From Ochotona curzoniae (lineage: Eukaryota; Chordata; Mammalia; Lagomorpha; Ochotonidae): a stretch of 64,000 nucleotides of DNA. A model generated the notes under the pieces. That model did no database searches. It saw nothing but the letters and a program-made list of their open reading frames with translations, and was not told the origin of the DNA. The stretch is from positions 22,558,501-22,622,500 of the forward strand of contig NW_024467106.1 of assembly GCF_017591425.1 (NCBI RefSeq), read 5' to 3'. This document shows positions 42,401 to 54,273 of this stretch, piece by piece (position 1 is the stretch's first letter; each line of letters starts with the position of its first letter). Position numbers and translations under genes: made by a program.

Positions 42401-43580
42401 CACTTCACTATTTCTATCACAAATAACAGTGATTCAAATGTCAATGGAAAATGTTGGTGCATTCATTGCTTACTTTATTTATGTAAGCTCTTAGGTTTTA
42501 ACTTCAAAGGTTGTGCTCCCCAGCACAACAGGTAGATAATGAACAGGAGTTGCAGTTTGGAAGGAAAGCAAAACAACACAAAGCAGCCACTAGACGTGGG
42601 CCAAGAAACATTCCAGTTTCTTTGTACATTAGAGCAAATCTGAAAAAAAAAAAGTAGCTTATTTATTCTTAGCATATTCTTAACAACAGTGAAAATCAGG
42701 AACTTATTGTTGTTACCTCTTAGCCTACACTTTCTCACATACTAGTAATGGCTTCATTAATGCTTCGGGAAATCAAGTTTTCTTCCCCAGTGTCTGTTCT
42801 GTTGAACAAAATGAAATCACTAAGCCATATGCAGATATCAGCTTTTTCCTTGCTAGAATGCTCCGCAACTTTTAAAAGGGTCAGTTTGACTCACCCTGCT
42901 AGCTTATCAGCACCTACGGGAGAAGAGATTCATGTCCCCTGCTCTCCCTCCCACCGTGATAGAAAGAGAAGGCACAAGCTTTGGACAGATCTGAGTTTTA
43001 ACTATGAGATTAACCTTTGGTAACTATGCAATCCTAGACTTTCTCCAATCAGTTCAACTTAATCTCAACTTAATTTCTTCTATCACACATTAATTGGACA
43101 TCTTGAATGTACTAAAAAAAAATTATGCCCAATGCTGGAGATAACAGGGAAAGTATGAAAAATATCAGTTTTATAAACTTCAGGGAGGTAAGTGTGTAAA
43201 GTATAAACAGCTCTCACAGTTCTGTTTCTGTTGCTGGTTTCCTTTCAGAAGGAAGGGGACACTAAAGGAATATAGAATGATTCATCAATGTAAGTGTTCA
43301 ATGTTGGCTTCCTTCTCCCATCTTTTCTTTGCTGCCAGTGTGTCCTAGGCGATGTGCATTATGATGGATATTCTATTACACTTCTCCATCTCTACTGGTA
43401 AAATGGGGAAAAAAAGATGTTGGGGGATATGTAAGGTTATCTGTCTATTCTCTGTTGCTGATAACCCAATTTAATAAAGAGTGTAAGTTTTGAAGAAAAT
43501 TGATTGATTTGGGATTGTAGATCCCAGGTCGATAAGGCCATATTTGGTGATGATCTTCTTGATTGTAGAGTACCAAGGTA
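42401..43580. other. Mostly unique non-coding DNA
   Basis: A possible L2 trace at 43085-43200 (CCCAATGCTGGAGATAACAG). No gene: open frames at 42475-43023 do not look like exons. Confidence 0.45.
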
Positions 43581-43587
43581 ACAAGAG

Positions 43588-43916
43588 TATCACATACCCT
43601 AGCGGCTGAAGGTTTCACCTTGCATGCACCAAGATCCCATATGGGTGCCATCTCGTGTCCTGGCAGCTCCACTTCCCATCCAGCTTCCTGCGTGTGGCCT
43701 GAGAAAGCAGCTGAGCATGGCCCAAAGCCTTGGGACCCAGCACCCATGTGGGAGATCCCAAAGAAGCTCCTGGCTCCTGGCTTTAGATCAACTCAGCTCT
43801 GGCCATAGTGGCCACCAGGGGAGTGGCTCAGTGGATGGAAGATCTTCCTCTCTGTCTCTCCTCCTCTCTGTATATCTCACTTTCCAATAAAAATAAATAA
43901 ATATATTTTTTAAAAG
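43588..43916 (+). mobile_element. CSINE, plus strand, intermediate age
   Basis: CATACCCTAGCGGCTGAAGG head, CAAGATCCCATATGGGTGCC, TCCTGCGTGTGGCCTGAGAA, AGAAGCTCCTGGCTCCTGGC (doubled CTCCTGGCT), ATGGAAGATCTTCCTCTCTG, AAATAAATAAATATATTTTT tail. Confidence 0.92.
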
Positions 43917-44185
43917 AATGAATGTGCGTATGTGTGTACATGTGTGTGTGTTCAGATATCTCTTGGATAAAATCAACAGCATTCAATATTAGGATCTCCA
44001 CCACAATAACCTTATCTAATCTCACCTCCAGAAAGTCTTGCCTTTAAATGCTACGATCGGATCAAGTTTCTGCTCTGAGTACCTCGTAATTCACGTTAAA
44101 CCCCAGCATGAGTTCTGGAAAGACAAGCCCTGTTGAAACTACAACAGTAAATTACAACGTAATAACAACCCCAAAGTTGGAGTGG
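43917..44185. other. Non-coding DNA, no feature recognised
   Basis: A short TGTG-rich patch at 43930-43951 abuts the CSINE tail. Nothing else. Confidence 0.45.
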
Positions 44186-44189
44186 ATCT

Positions 44190-44580
44190 ATAGTAGTTAC
44201 CCATGGTTTTGTAATGAACCGCTCCAAGGCTTAATGACTTGAGCCAGTTACAGTTATTTGCTCACAGCTGGGTAACATGAGCTGTACCTGTGCAGAACCA
44301 CTTGCCTCTCTCTGCTCTAGTTCAGTGTCTGAGCTAGATCTAAGACTGAGAGTCACATCACTTGAGCACTCCCCTCCACATGTTCCTGGTGCGTCATGAC
44401 GGCTGCTGAGCAGAGCAGCATTGGGAATGTGTTACCCAAGGTCTTCCTATGGGCTTGATTTCAAAGCATCTAGCCTGGATTCTATGGGAGAGTATTGGCA
44501 GAAGCAGAGAGAAACAGTATTTTTTTGTATAACTTCGACACCAAAGTCATCTGGAATGCTCTGCCATAATCACAACCTGT
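44190..44580. mobile_element. Ancient interspersed repeat, family unresolved
   Basis: TTTTGTAATGAACCGCTCCA, AGGCTTAATGACTTGAGCC, TTATTTGCTCACAGCTGGGT, then AGAGTATTGGCAGAAGCAGA resemble an old LTR/MER-type repeat of the 'aaccacccc aaaacttagtggcttaaaacaac' pattern. I cannot assign it. Confidence 0.35.
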
Positions 44581-45680
44581 TACTGATTCAAAGGAAGGCA
44601 AAGCAGACATCTCTCAATGTCATTGGGTCAGAACATAGAGATAGGATATATCAATGTTGTTATCTTTATAACAATCCATCTGTTTTTAAACCAAAACCTA
44701 AGTTGATTTTTACCCTTACTACCTAGTTTCTTACAGTCAGTATGTGACTAATCATCATAGTCGTTGGGGATCCAATTGACTCAAGGCTCATACTTGACAT
44801 ATAGTAACTTAATTAGTAAGGCAAGAAACATGGGTGATTGTATCTCATGTTTTTACCTGAAGGAACACCTAGAACTTCATATCATGTTGCATTTGTAAAA
44901 ATGAGACAATGCTGGGTCTAAACTTCAGTGAAGGGGCAATTCTGCTACACCCCTAGAAGAGAAGAGGAATTGGATTATTTTTGAATAATTCTAATGTTTG
45001 GCATATCCACCTCACAGTGCTGATATGAGGAGTCAGTGGAATAAATAATGTGAGATACTCAGCATGATTCTAATTATTTTAATGCATGCAACACGTCTCA
45101 ACTATGGTATGGTTAGGAAAGCAACCTGGCATTTTTCTAGCATATTTTTCAACACTGTGGACGAATCCATGAAGCTCTTACAGTTCCTCCATGCAGACAG
45201 CCTGGAGTCAAGAGCTTGGGATGCAGGGCCAGTGGGTTTCCCAAGTTTTGGTATCACTTTTAGGTTTGGTCATTCCACTGAAACTCAGGAAATGACTGGA
45301 TTCCAGAGGATAAGTCTTGGCCTGCAAACCCAGAGGAAATAGGACTTGTGGTTTTTAAAAGGATCCAGAATCTAAACCTTTATCTTCCACGACTGTCACT
45401 GCCTTAGTGTAATTGCGGGGAAACAGTTGGGTACCAGGCATTAGCTATTTAAACCAAACAACTTGACAGCCCTAACAAGAAGCAGACTTACCTTTGGAAG
45501 AGAGAACAGGAAACTTCAAAGATCTCCACACAAAGAATGATGTGCCCATGAATATGTCTCTCCAGAAATGTCATTTTGTCTTTCTACTCAAAAAGCCTTG
45601 TTTTCGCACTAATGACCTCTCTTCTCAATGTGTCCTTTGCCCATCTTTGATGTCTTGATGACCTCCTGAAAAGCTTTAGC
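44581..45680. other. Mostly unique non-coding DNA
   Basis: A weak MIR-type tail may lie at 44990-45070 (CCACCTCACAGTGCTGATAT). The 92-codon open frame 45064-45342 (+) has no splice context. Confidence 0.45.
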
Positions 45681-45684
45681 GTAG

Positions 45685-45800
45685 GAAAATCTGTTCTCAA
45701 ATCTCAGCTCTACTATTTACTACCTTCGTGATCTTCCTGTAATTACCAAGGGTCTCTGGGCATAATTTCTCCTCTGTACAAATGAAACCATGTTCAAGTT
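45685..45800 (+). mobile_element. MIR SINE fragment, plus orientation
   Basis: TCAAATCTCAGCTCTACTAT, TTACTACCTTCGTGATCTTC, AAGGGTCTCTGGGCATAATT, TCTCCTCTGTACAAATGAAA follow MIR. Confidence 0.7.
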
Positions 45801-46710
45801 TTCACAGACAATCTCTGTCAATTTTGTTGCTTGGTTTCTGCCTCAGAGCAGGGGTTGAAACATAAACTCTTTCCCCTTCTATGTCAATTTCTCAGGTTCC
45901 TGGGAAAAGCTTAAAGAAAGGCGAACACTCTATTTCTGCTCTTCTTCTGAGCTCTTTTCTCATTATCTTAATGGCTGATGTTCATCCAGACCTGTGACTC
46001 CCCCCAAAAGAATGGATTGGGATCTTGGGTTTGATCATCTCCCTTTTTCTTATAAGAGAATCAAAGCAGAAGCCAGTTATTATACCAATAATTACTCCAG
46101 ATTGTCAACCAGCTCTACTTAGAGAAGGCAAAGTATTCCTTTTTTATTCTTAAATTTACTATTTGATCTTGGTGGTAGCTAACATCAAATGATAATTATC
46201 CTTTAAAACAATCAGACACCTCATCAATAGACTTGTTTTACTTGTGGAAATAATCTTATTCCATATTAGAGTTTTCAATTGGTATTGTTAGCTAATTTAT
46301 ACTTTATTTCTTTAACCACTTTGAGAATCTCCCTCAAATGTCCCCCTTTCACTTACAGTCACAAGTTTTGCTAAAGTAGAAATAGTCACAGTACATTTTT
46401 TAAGTCAAAATGTATACCACAGGGATTCTTACAGATCATTTTATCTTAGTAAGATTGACATACTTTTATTTTCAAAGGCTTTCCTATTTTGTTGTTCAAA
46501 AAATGAAGACTTCACTTTGTATATTTTTAAAATATTTTGTGAAGTTACTATTATTGATTGTGACAGTTTGTTATCATCAATTGGTAATTGCTTCCTTCCT
46601 AATACCTCTATGCTTAAAAAAAGTACTGCATATTGCTTTTTGAAAATACCTTTGTTGGTATTTTCTCATTCACATATTTCCATTTTAAACATCCCTAAAA
46701 TAGTTTATTT
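45801..46710. other. AT-rich non-coding DNA, no feature recognised
   Basis: No repeat or coding exon recognised. 46410-46756 open frames are AT-driven. Confidence 0.45.
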
Positions 46711-46726
46711 TAAAACAAATTATGGG

Positions 46727-47080
46727 GGGGGGGCGGCACCATGGCCTAGCAGCTAAAGTCCTCACCTTGAACGCGCTGGGATCCCATGTGGGCACTGATT
46801 CTAATGCCGGCAGCTCCGCTTCCCATCCAGCTCCCTGCTTGTGGCCTGGGAAAGCAGTCGAGGATGGCCCAGAGTATGGGAGCCCTGCACCCCTGTGGGA
46901 TACCCGGAAAAGGTTCCTGGTTCCTGGCTTCGGATCGGCATAGCATCACTTGGGGAGTGAATCATTGGGCAGAAGATCTTCCTCTCTGTCTCTCCTCCTC
47001 TCTGTATATCTGACTTTGCAATAATAATAAATAAATCTTTAAAAAATAAATACATAAATAAATAAGTAAATATATAAATA
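46727..47080 (+). mobile_element. CSINE with long (AAAT)n tail
   Basis: GGGGGGGGCGGCACCATGGC head, GCTGGGATCCCATGTGGGCA, AAAGCAGTCGAGGATGGCCC, AAGGTTCCTGGTTCCTGGCT (doubled CTGGTTC), AGTGAATCATTGGGCAGAAG, then an expanded A(T)AA tail to about 47088. The 'gccgcaacgggcc'-type segment before CACTTGGGG is short. Flanks AACAAATTATGGG / AATAAATAATGGG fit a duplication with two mismatches. Confidence 0.9.
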
Positions 47081-47089
47081 AATAAATAA

Positions 47090-47720
47090 TGGGACAGTCA
47101 GAAGGCTGGTGTGGCTTCTTCCCTTATCTGTCCTCTTCTCCCAGATACAGGAAGAAGAAATAGAAAACTTGGAAACAACGGCCACACCTATTTTTTCCCT
47201 AGCCCACCCTGATCAACTATGTAAACAAACATAATCAAAAATTAAAATAAAAAAATTGACAAAAATTAAATACGTTAGTACGTGTAATTCATACTTGCAA
47301 GAAGCTTCTAGTGACATAACATTATGGACAGCAAATGTAATCTATAATATCTGGTTATCAAAATATTTGATTTAGGTATCTTTATGGCCTTGTTAATAAT
47401 TGTACATTCTTAATGTTCCACTAGTAATTCAAAGAAAATGTATTTTCTCTTAGAAGAAAAATTTTTTTACCCATGAAGTATATGCATAACAAAATTTTCT
47501 ATACTTATAAAGTGCATGCCTAACTACATATAGTTCATTTTACTAATGATGTTAAATTGTCAGTAGCCCTTTCCTCTTTGATAGACCTATAATTGAGAAA
47601 TATGGTATCTAACACAACTAAATCATTCTGTGTATCTTCATCCTTAAATACATTCCTTCTGCAGAAACTTCAATTCTAAATGACTGAAATTATCACAATT
47701 AATCTTTGTTTCCATTTTTA
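47090..47720. other. AT-rich non-coding DNA
   Basis: Nothing recognised between two CSINEs. Confidence 0.45.
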
Positions 47721-47723
47721 TCA

Positions 47724-48014
47724 AAGTGCATTTATTTATTTGAAAGAAGGTGATGGAGGGGCATGTATTCATGAGTCTACCTTTTGAGTCATTCTCCAAA
47801 CACCCCAGAAAGCCAGGATAGAATCAGGCAGAAGCCATGACCCCTATTCCATTCAGGTCTCACACAAGGATGGCAGGGATTCATCTGTTGCTTCCAGGAT
47901 TGCATTAACAGGAAGATGGATCAGAAGTGAAGTAGCTAGGATTTGAATCAGGCAGCCCATATGGGATGTGAGCATCAATGTAACTTGACCCTTAGTACCA
48001 CAATGTCTACCCCT
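47724..48014 (-). mobile_element. Old CSINE, minus strand
   Basis: GTGCATTTATTTATTTGAAA tail, CCAGGATAGAATCAGGCAGA, CAGGTCTCACACAAGG, GATGGATCAGAAGTGAAGTA, GCAGCCCATATGGGATGTG, TTAGTACCACAATGTCTACC head end. Confidence 0.85.
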
Positions 48015-48316
48015 GCTTCTGTTTTCTTTATAGTTCCCGCTGTATCATTATCAAACAATTGTCTTATTTTTTAAAATACAGTTTAAACTATCTCTTGAAA
48101 GCAGTAGCATATTGTTCAATGCTGTGGATTTGTTTGTCTTATATTCTAGAAATCTTGTATTTTAATTGAAATAGCTTAGCCTGTGAATAGATAATGTTAT
48201 AACTGAAATATTTACTCTCTCTTCAATGATCCACATTTGTGTGCTCTATTTTTGTGCGTATTCAAGACTTATTTTATGTGTTCTATAGCTTGGACAGCAT
48301 TTTATGTTTTTTTTTT

Positions 48317-48472
48317 ATAAGATTTATTTATTTAATTGAAAAAGAGAGAGAGAGAGAAAAGAGAAAGAGAGACATGGATCAGAAGTACAATGGCCAAGTC
48401 TCAAACTTGTATTATAGTATGGGATGCTGGAGTTCCAAACAATGGCTTAATTTGCTGCACCACATCTCTCTC
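48317..48472 (-). mobile_element. CSINE with large internal deletion, minus strand
   Basis: TAAGATTTATTTATTTAATT tail and (GA)n pass straight into ATGGATCAGAAGTACAATGG, then CAATGGCTTAATTTGCTGCA and CCACATC head end. About half of the usual element, from the 'tccactccccaagtgg' part to the 'tttcccaggcc' part, is gone. Confidence 0.75.
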
Positions 48473-48484
48473 TCTCCTCTCTCA

Positions 48485-48776
48485 TTTTTACTTCATTATT
48501 TGAGAGGCATGAAGAGAGGAGAGAGAAGAATAAAGGGTGAGCTTTCATCCATTTGTCCACTCCCCAAATGTTTTCAACAGCAGTGGTTCAGTAGGTGCTA
48601 AAGCTGGGAACCTGGAAAATCCAGGATTTCCCATGAGTAGCAGAAACTCAATATTTTGAACCATCATACAATGCCACTCAATATCTACATGATCAGGAAG
48701 TTGGAATCGAGAGTTAGAGCCAGGACTCAAAACCAGATATTTCATTGTGGGAATGGGCCATCTTAACCTGTGTCTT
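48485..48776 (-). mobile_element. Old CSINE, minus strand, tandem to the previous one
   Basis: TTACTTCATTATTTGAGAGG, GCTTTCATCCATTTGTCCAC, TCCCCAAATGTTTTCAACAG, AGGAAGTTGGAATCGAGAG, GGGCCATCTTAACCTGTGTC. Same orientation as its neighbour, separated by a short CT-rich bridge. Confidence 0.8.
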
Positions 48777-49245
48777 CATACTCAGAGCTGTTCTATGTTT
48801 TCTGCTAATACATTCAGTACGTACTAATTGTCTCCTATGCTATATTTCAGCCACATAAAATAAAAAGTAAAAAACAGTTCCAGTCGCTGCTAGGGTAGGC
48901 TCCAAATTATTGGAAAAAACTAATATGTCATGAATAATACATATTCATTAAATAATTTCATTAATTAAACCATAATTATAACACTGCTAAATGCGCCAAC
49001 AGAAACGACTTGAAGTTCTATGACACCGTATGACAAAAAGAGCTAGCCTATACACGAAAGTTACAAAAAAAATTTCTCAAGAAATTGTAAATATGACCTA
49101 AAATCCAAAGTAGTTATTAACTCATTAACTCGAAGGTGATGATCAAGGTGGAACTCTATCCAGAACAAATAGTAGTGGTAAAGGACCTATATTAGTGATA
49201 CAAGGACTTCTTTGAGGATCTCAGACACAAACCAATATGAGCATT
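48777..49245. other. Non-coding DNA, no feature recognised
   Basis: No gene or repeat recognised. Confidence 0.45.

Positions 49246-49248
<3 letters not shown>

Positions 49249-49292
<44 letters not shown>
49249..49292. repeat. (AC)n microsatellite, about 22 units
   Basis: Perfect AC tract; a degenerate CA-rich tail continues to about 49311. Confidence 0.97.
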
Positions 49293-49295
<3 letters not shown>

Positions 49296-49311
49296 CGCAC
49301 ACATCACACAC

Positions 49312-49930
49312 TCCACTGTAGCTGGAGCACAGAGAGCTAACCAGATCTTAGAGTGCGAAGCGATTAACAGGGCTTGGATCAGCATTCATCCGCTCCTGTC
49401 TCTTTAAATCTCAAGTTAGGAATGAAACTAGACATTCTGATTCCCCCACAACCAAGCAGTTTGGATGAGGTATCATGTCAGAATTTTCTTCCCACTTCAC
49501 ACTTCTCAGTCTTAAAATAAAATGTTGTATTGGCACAGCAGACTGTGTTTATTAAATTATTCTTTTGTGTATCATATATTTTCCATGTCATCAGGAATTT
49601 TAATTGACACTTGCATTGAGCTTTGAAACAACATTTTCAGCCATCACAATGAATGACCATATCTTTATCCTCTTTTCTGCTCTCCAGTTTTACTACAAAC
49701 ATAGTTCACTTTTATAGCAATTTTTCGGAGCTTGTAGATTTAACATTGAGTAATATTCTGATCATTCAAAAGAGGTAGGTGTCTCCAGCCAACTCCCACG
49801 AGAAGAATGGGTGACGGTTGGTTTCTGAGCCTGCTGGTTTCACAGAGAGTCTGAGTGTTGTTGGTGGTACAGATGGGCAGCCATGGGGCTGGCTGCCATT
49901 GTCAGGATTTTTCTTTTCTTTTCTTTTTTT
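49312..49930. other. Non-coding DNA, no feature recognised
   Basis: Unique-looking; no gene, RNA or clear repeat. Confidence 0.45.
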
Positions 49931-49934
49931 TATT

Positions 49935-50340
49935 ATTGCAATAAGATTCCCGAGACAGCTTAATTTTATAAAAGAGACGTTTGCTTTGATCATGATTCTG
50001 GAGGTAGCCAGTCTCCTTTCAGAGGGCTCCTGCTGGTTCAGCTTCTGGTGAGTGATCTTGCTAACAGAATCCTGCGGCAACACACGGCGTCATGTGACCA
50101 TGGATAAACAGCACACATGTCTAGGCCTGTGAGGACTCAGGAAACTGCCGAGATTAATCATGGCATCTCCACTTCGGCAGCCTAACAGATGGATCTCTTC
50201 TCACATAGACCCCGCATCTAAACGATGTAATTGGATTAAGCAGTCACCATTTTGGTACCATAAACATGAGATTCTGGTGGCTAAACTGAATTTGTGGAAT
50301 AAATATCCAAACCATAGCATCGTTCATCCAAGTCAGCTTC
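49935..50340 (-). mobile_element. MaLR-type LTR (MLT1/MST-like), minus orientation
   Basis: Antisense of a MaLR LTR: AATAAGATTCCCGAGACAGC, TGATTCTGGAGGTAGCCAGT, GTGTCATGTGACCATGG-like text at 50088, then AGACCCCGCATCTAAACGAT and CAAACCATAGC. The usual 'ctaattacctcccaaag' middle is reduced. Confidence 0.6.
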
Positions 50341-50595
50341 ATTGTCTTTTAACACTTAGTGATACAGAGAAATCTAATTGTTTTCCTCTGTAAGAAGCTT
50401 CTTTTATTCTGTTTTTGCTTTGCCTTTCTCTGGCTTTTTATAAAGCTGCTCTTGGTCCATTCAAATATTCAAGTGTTTCCAGGAAACTTTTTGGTTTTAG
50501 ATGCCTTTTCATTGATGCTGCTTTGATATAATAATGTGAAACCTAAAAATTTACATATACAGATTTAAGGAGCTTTCTTTTATCTAGAAATCATG
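50341..50595. other. Non-coding DNA
   Basis: Nothing recognised. Confidence 0.45.
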
Positions 50596-50599
50596 TAAC

Positions 50600-50825
50600 T
50601 TTGGAATTAAGAGCAATTCTTCCAGAACCAGAATGCCTGAGTCCAATCCCACCTTTGTCTTTCATTAGATCTATGACTTCATACAAAATTGTTGATACAG
50701 CCCAAGATGAAAGACGTTTTGATGCTGTAGTGTTGCCCTGTCGTATGGGCACTAATATGCATGGTACCTATCTCATAGGATGATTATAAGGACTAAATAG
50801 TTAATACAAAGTGTCTGAAAGGCAG
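50600..50825 (+). mobile_element. MIR SINE, plus orientation
   Basis: GGAATTAAGAGCAATTCTTC, CAGAATGCCTGAGTCCAATC, TGGTACCTATCTCATAGGAT, GATTATAAGGACTAAATAGT, TAATACAAAGTGTCTGAAA. The 'cctcagtttcctcatctgt' middle is replaced by diverged text. Confidence 0.7.
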
Positions 50826-51885
50826 CCTAGATCATCTGGAATGCCCCACGGTTCCTTCTGACACCAACATTTTTTATCTCTCTCCTCCCTTTCCACCTCA
50901 GAAAATTTTCTTCGTTTATTTTCTTTTACTTATACTCCGATTGTTATAATTCCCCATGGTTTGGAACATTTCCACGCTCTGTGCCTCATGTTACGTGTGG
51001 TTGTGCTTCTGCAGTCTCACCCACGGCCTTCCTCTACAGTTGATTCTGCTTCTTACGGCCTCTAAAACAGATTAGGTTTTGCTGTTCAAATTCACATTTT
51101 ACTGTGTGGAATTGTGCCTCAATTATCATTGCGTGTATCTCATTTTGAAAACTTCACTTTAAAACATTCTGTTCTTTCCCCTAGAACTTAAAACTTCCCA
51201 AGAACTCTGATCAATTTCAAATGTTTTTCCTGCTTTCTTCCTTCTGCTGTTAAATCTTTGATGGGCTCTCTCTTCTTGCTTTTGTTTATTCCAAGAAACC
51301 CAGACTTTCACAGTCAATAAGAATTTACCCAGTGTCGGGTGTGTGCATTTCCTGTGGCTTCATTTACTTTCCATTTTTTACAAGTCAAACTTCCGCCTGA
51401 TAACTATATCCAGAAGTTAAAATAGCGTTGTAAGATTTAGCAAATAAAAATTGAGGATGCCCAGTAAAATTTGAATTTCGGATAAATAATCTCTTCAGTT
51501 GAAGTATGTTCTGCATATTGTATGAAATGTATTTATGCCAAAATAATTTGAAAATCATCTAATATTCAAATTTAATTTGGCTCCCTGTATTTCATGTGAC
51601 AACGCTTGATTAGGCTGACAAGCATCAAACTCAGCCCACTTTCTTCAGCGCAGCGGGATTTTATCTGGTGCGGATGGATGGAGAGGATTTCTCTCTCCAT
51701 TCTGCAAAGCTGTGTGCCCAGGGAGTCCCGCTCCTCCTCTTCCTTCCCAGACTCGGCAGTGTTGGGAGCAACCACATGTCCTACCTTGGGAAGTGCCACT
51801 GCTCTTCCTCCTGCAACTTCCTTCCCACTTCCTTGGGATTTACCCTGTTCTTCAGATGATCACATTTTCGAAATGATGGAGAAAA
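50826..51885. other. Non-coding DNA, no feature recognised
   Basis: No repeat recognised. The 113-codon open frame at 51606-51947 (+) is Ser-rich, runs into a MIR and overlaps another frame on each strand; I do not call it a gene. Confidence 0.45.
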
Positions 51886-51889
51886 ATCT

Positions 51890-52080
51890 TTCCACGTTTA
51901 TTGAGGCTTTACTATGTTTCAGGCACTGTGGTTGGTCCTTCGTGTGAATTGGCTTTTCCATTTAATCTTCCTTGCTGGTTATTCTTTGAGAAAGGCATCC
52001 TAGGTAACCTGTTTTGCAGATGAGAAGAATCATAAGAAAGCTTAGGAAAGTTAATGAGTTCACCTAAGAGCAGCACGATA
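51890..52080 (-). mobile_element. MIR SINE, minus orientation
   Basis: CACGTTTATTGAGGCTTTAC, TATGTTTCAGGCACTGTG, TTTTCCATTTAATCTTCC, AACCTGTTTTGCAGATGAGA, AGCTTAGGAAAGTTAATGAG are in antisense MIR order. Confidence 0.85.
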
Positions 52081-52770
52081 ACATGAGGTTCCATTTGTCC
52101 TTGTGTGAATGTTCATGTGTCTTCCTACCATTGTCTACATTTCTGTGAGGTCAGTCATAAGCGGGGTACCAATTTCCTTCTCCTACTCTAGATCCAAAAG
52201 CTGCGTGTGATTCAAAGTGCTATTGGAGTCTAGGATTTCACGCTCTGTCGTGTTCTGTTTCTCTGTTATGGCTTTTTATCTATTGTATTCTCAAATAGTA
52301 GAGCTTATACTAGAAAGTTGGAGTAGTCTGGGTCAAAGCTGGTAGTTTCCATTTTTAATCTGAAGGACATTTCAATACCCTATCTCATGTTCAAGCCCAG
52401 GCATTATGAATGGCTCTCCTGTCAGTCAACACGTTGCCTCATTTTTCATCAAACCCACTTTCACACCAGTATTTTCCTTTTTGTTTCCAGTTAAGTCTCA
52501 TGTCATTCATTTTTGACCTTTTGGGAGATAACGTTTTAAAAACAAAGATTGTCAGAAAACATGAGAAATTTTGGACTTTCCCTTAGTCCCAAATCTTGGG
52601 CCAGATTTGTATGCCTTCCAGTAGAGCACCATCAGTCTCTGATTAAGTGAGCGCTATGGTTGCTTTTTCTTTCATTTCATCCCACTTCAGCTTTTAAACT
52701 ACCTTACAGGACAATAGTATTAAAGCATACTTAAATACTTCACTTCCCTCTCTCATCTCCCCCACATTTC
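52081..52770. other. Non-coding DNA, no feature recognised
   Basis: No repeat or exon recognised. Confidence 0.45.
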
Positions 52771-52774
52771 TATT

Positions 52775-53098
52775 TCTTTTATTTTTATTTTCTTTTGCTT
52801 AGCTTAAAATCTGTGTGAGAGACAGGGAAATAGAGACAGAAAGATAGAGGTAGCATCTGCCAGTTTGCCTCCTGAATGCCCGCAGCAGTCAGGGCTGGGC
52901 CAGGCCAAACCAGGAGTCAGGAACTCAAATCACATCTCCCACATGGGTGGCAGGACCCCAACCACCTGAGCCATCATCTGCTGCCTCATGGAGTATTCAT
53001 TAAGAGTTAACTGGCATCAAGAATGGAGCTAAGACTTGAACCCTGGCACTCCAACATGGAGTGAAGACATTTTAATTGCTCAGCCAAAGTCCTGCCCC
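52775..53098 (-). mobile_element. Old CSINE-family SINE, minus strand
   Basis: GTGAGAGACAGGGAAATAGA, CCTGAATGCCCGCAGCAGTC, CAGGAGTCAGGAACTCAAAT, CCACATGGGTGGCAGGACCC, CACCTGAGCCATCATCTGCT, TTGAACCCTGGCACTCCAAC. The 'gagccatcatctgctgcctc' middle differs from young CSINEs and marks an older lagomorph subfamily. Confidence 0.78.
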
Positions 53099-53915
53099 TC
53101 CTTCTTTCAAATATGCTTACGTTTTATTTGCCATTTTGCATCCTTGAGCTCCCCGATGGAGCTGTGTAAATACCACTGAAACTTGGTTAGACAGTTTTGT
53201 TCTTGCTAGCTTTTACTGTTCCAGGTCCTGAACCTGTTGCCATGAGGACACATTGGGCTGTAAGATTTGTTGCTGAATGTATTTTTATCTGAGAGTTCCT
53301 GTTATATTTCTCAGCACATTTTTCTTCTTTTTCTTGGATCTATTGTACTCTGTGACATCTGCTTTTGTCATTTTATCTGGGATTTCCTTCCCTCTCCCTT
53401 AAAATCAGACGCTCAGACCAGGGACTTTCTTCTCAAACTCATTTTTTTTTTCCAATCTCTGTGAGGTTCCTCCTGACTTACAGCAATGTTCCTAAACTGA
53501 ACAAAGTGGCAAGATTGTTTGAAACTTGGAAAATAAACTGCCTTTATGATTTCCTTGGTTCTCCCAGGTTGACATCATATCTAAAGGTCTCATATTATCT
53601 GTGATCTTGATATCACCCTGAAAACATTTGCTTTGTGGCTTTTCGTTTAAGGGTCATTTATATACCATTTTGTTCTAGGATAGAAAGAGAAACAGCTGTC
53701 TCATAGAGGCAGCAAATCAAGATCTAATGAAGTTACATCATAAATGCAGCATCTACTTCCATAGTCAACAACACAGCAAACCTTTCCAATTTTTTGACTC
53801 CTTTCATCTTTCCCATAGAATGACATATTTATCTTAGAATTCTGTTTAGATAAAATTGTATTTTTTTCACAAAGATTTTATGATAATGTCAAATTCATTA
53901 AGCAGATTATGCCAT
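53099..53915. other. Non-coding DNA, no feature recognised
   Basis: No repeat or exon recognised. Confidence 0.45.
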
Positions 53916-53937
53916 ATTCACTGGAAGCTTACTTTTT

Positions 53938-54273
53938 TTTTTTTTTTTTTTAAAGATTTATTTTTATTATTTTTTCATTGGAAAGGCGGATATACAGAGA
54001 GGAGAGACAGAGAGGAAGATCTTCCATCCGATGATTCACTCCCCAAGTGAGCGCAACGGGCCGATACTATGCCGATCCAAAGCCAGGAGCCTCTTCCGGG
54101 TCTCCCACGCGGGTGCAGGTTCCCAAAGCTTTGGGCCGTCCTCGACTGCTTTCCCAGGCCACAAGCAGGGAGCTGGAAGGGAAGCGGGGCTGCCGGGATT
54201 AGAACCGGCGCCCTTATGGGATCCCGGGCGTGCAAGGCGAGGACTTAACCACTTGCGCCACCGCGCCGGGCCC
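53938..54273 (-). mobile_element. Young CSINE, minus strand, near-perfect TSD
   Basis: T-rich tail, TTTCATTGGAAAGGCGGATA, GATCTTCCATCCGATGATTC, GAGCGCAACGGGCCGATACT, TCCTCGACTGCTTTCCCAGG, ATTAGAACCGGCGCCCTTAT, head CACCGCGCCGGGCCC. The 15-base duplication GGAAGCTTACTTTTT (53923-53937) / GGAAGGTTACTTTTT (54274-54288) has one mismatch. CpGs retained; differs from the 2848 and 33033 copies at only a few positions. Confidence 0.95.

Noticed and set aside
50160..50190. CTTCGGCAGC text as a U6 snRNA remnant
   Set aside because: Only a few bases match and the rest of U6 is absent; the interval belongs to an antisense MaLR LTR.
51606..51947. 113-codon open frame on the + strand
   Set aside because: Ser/Leu-rich without known motifs, and its end runs into an antisense MIR.
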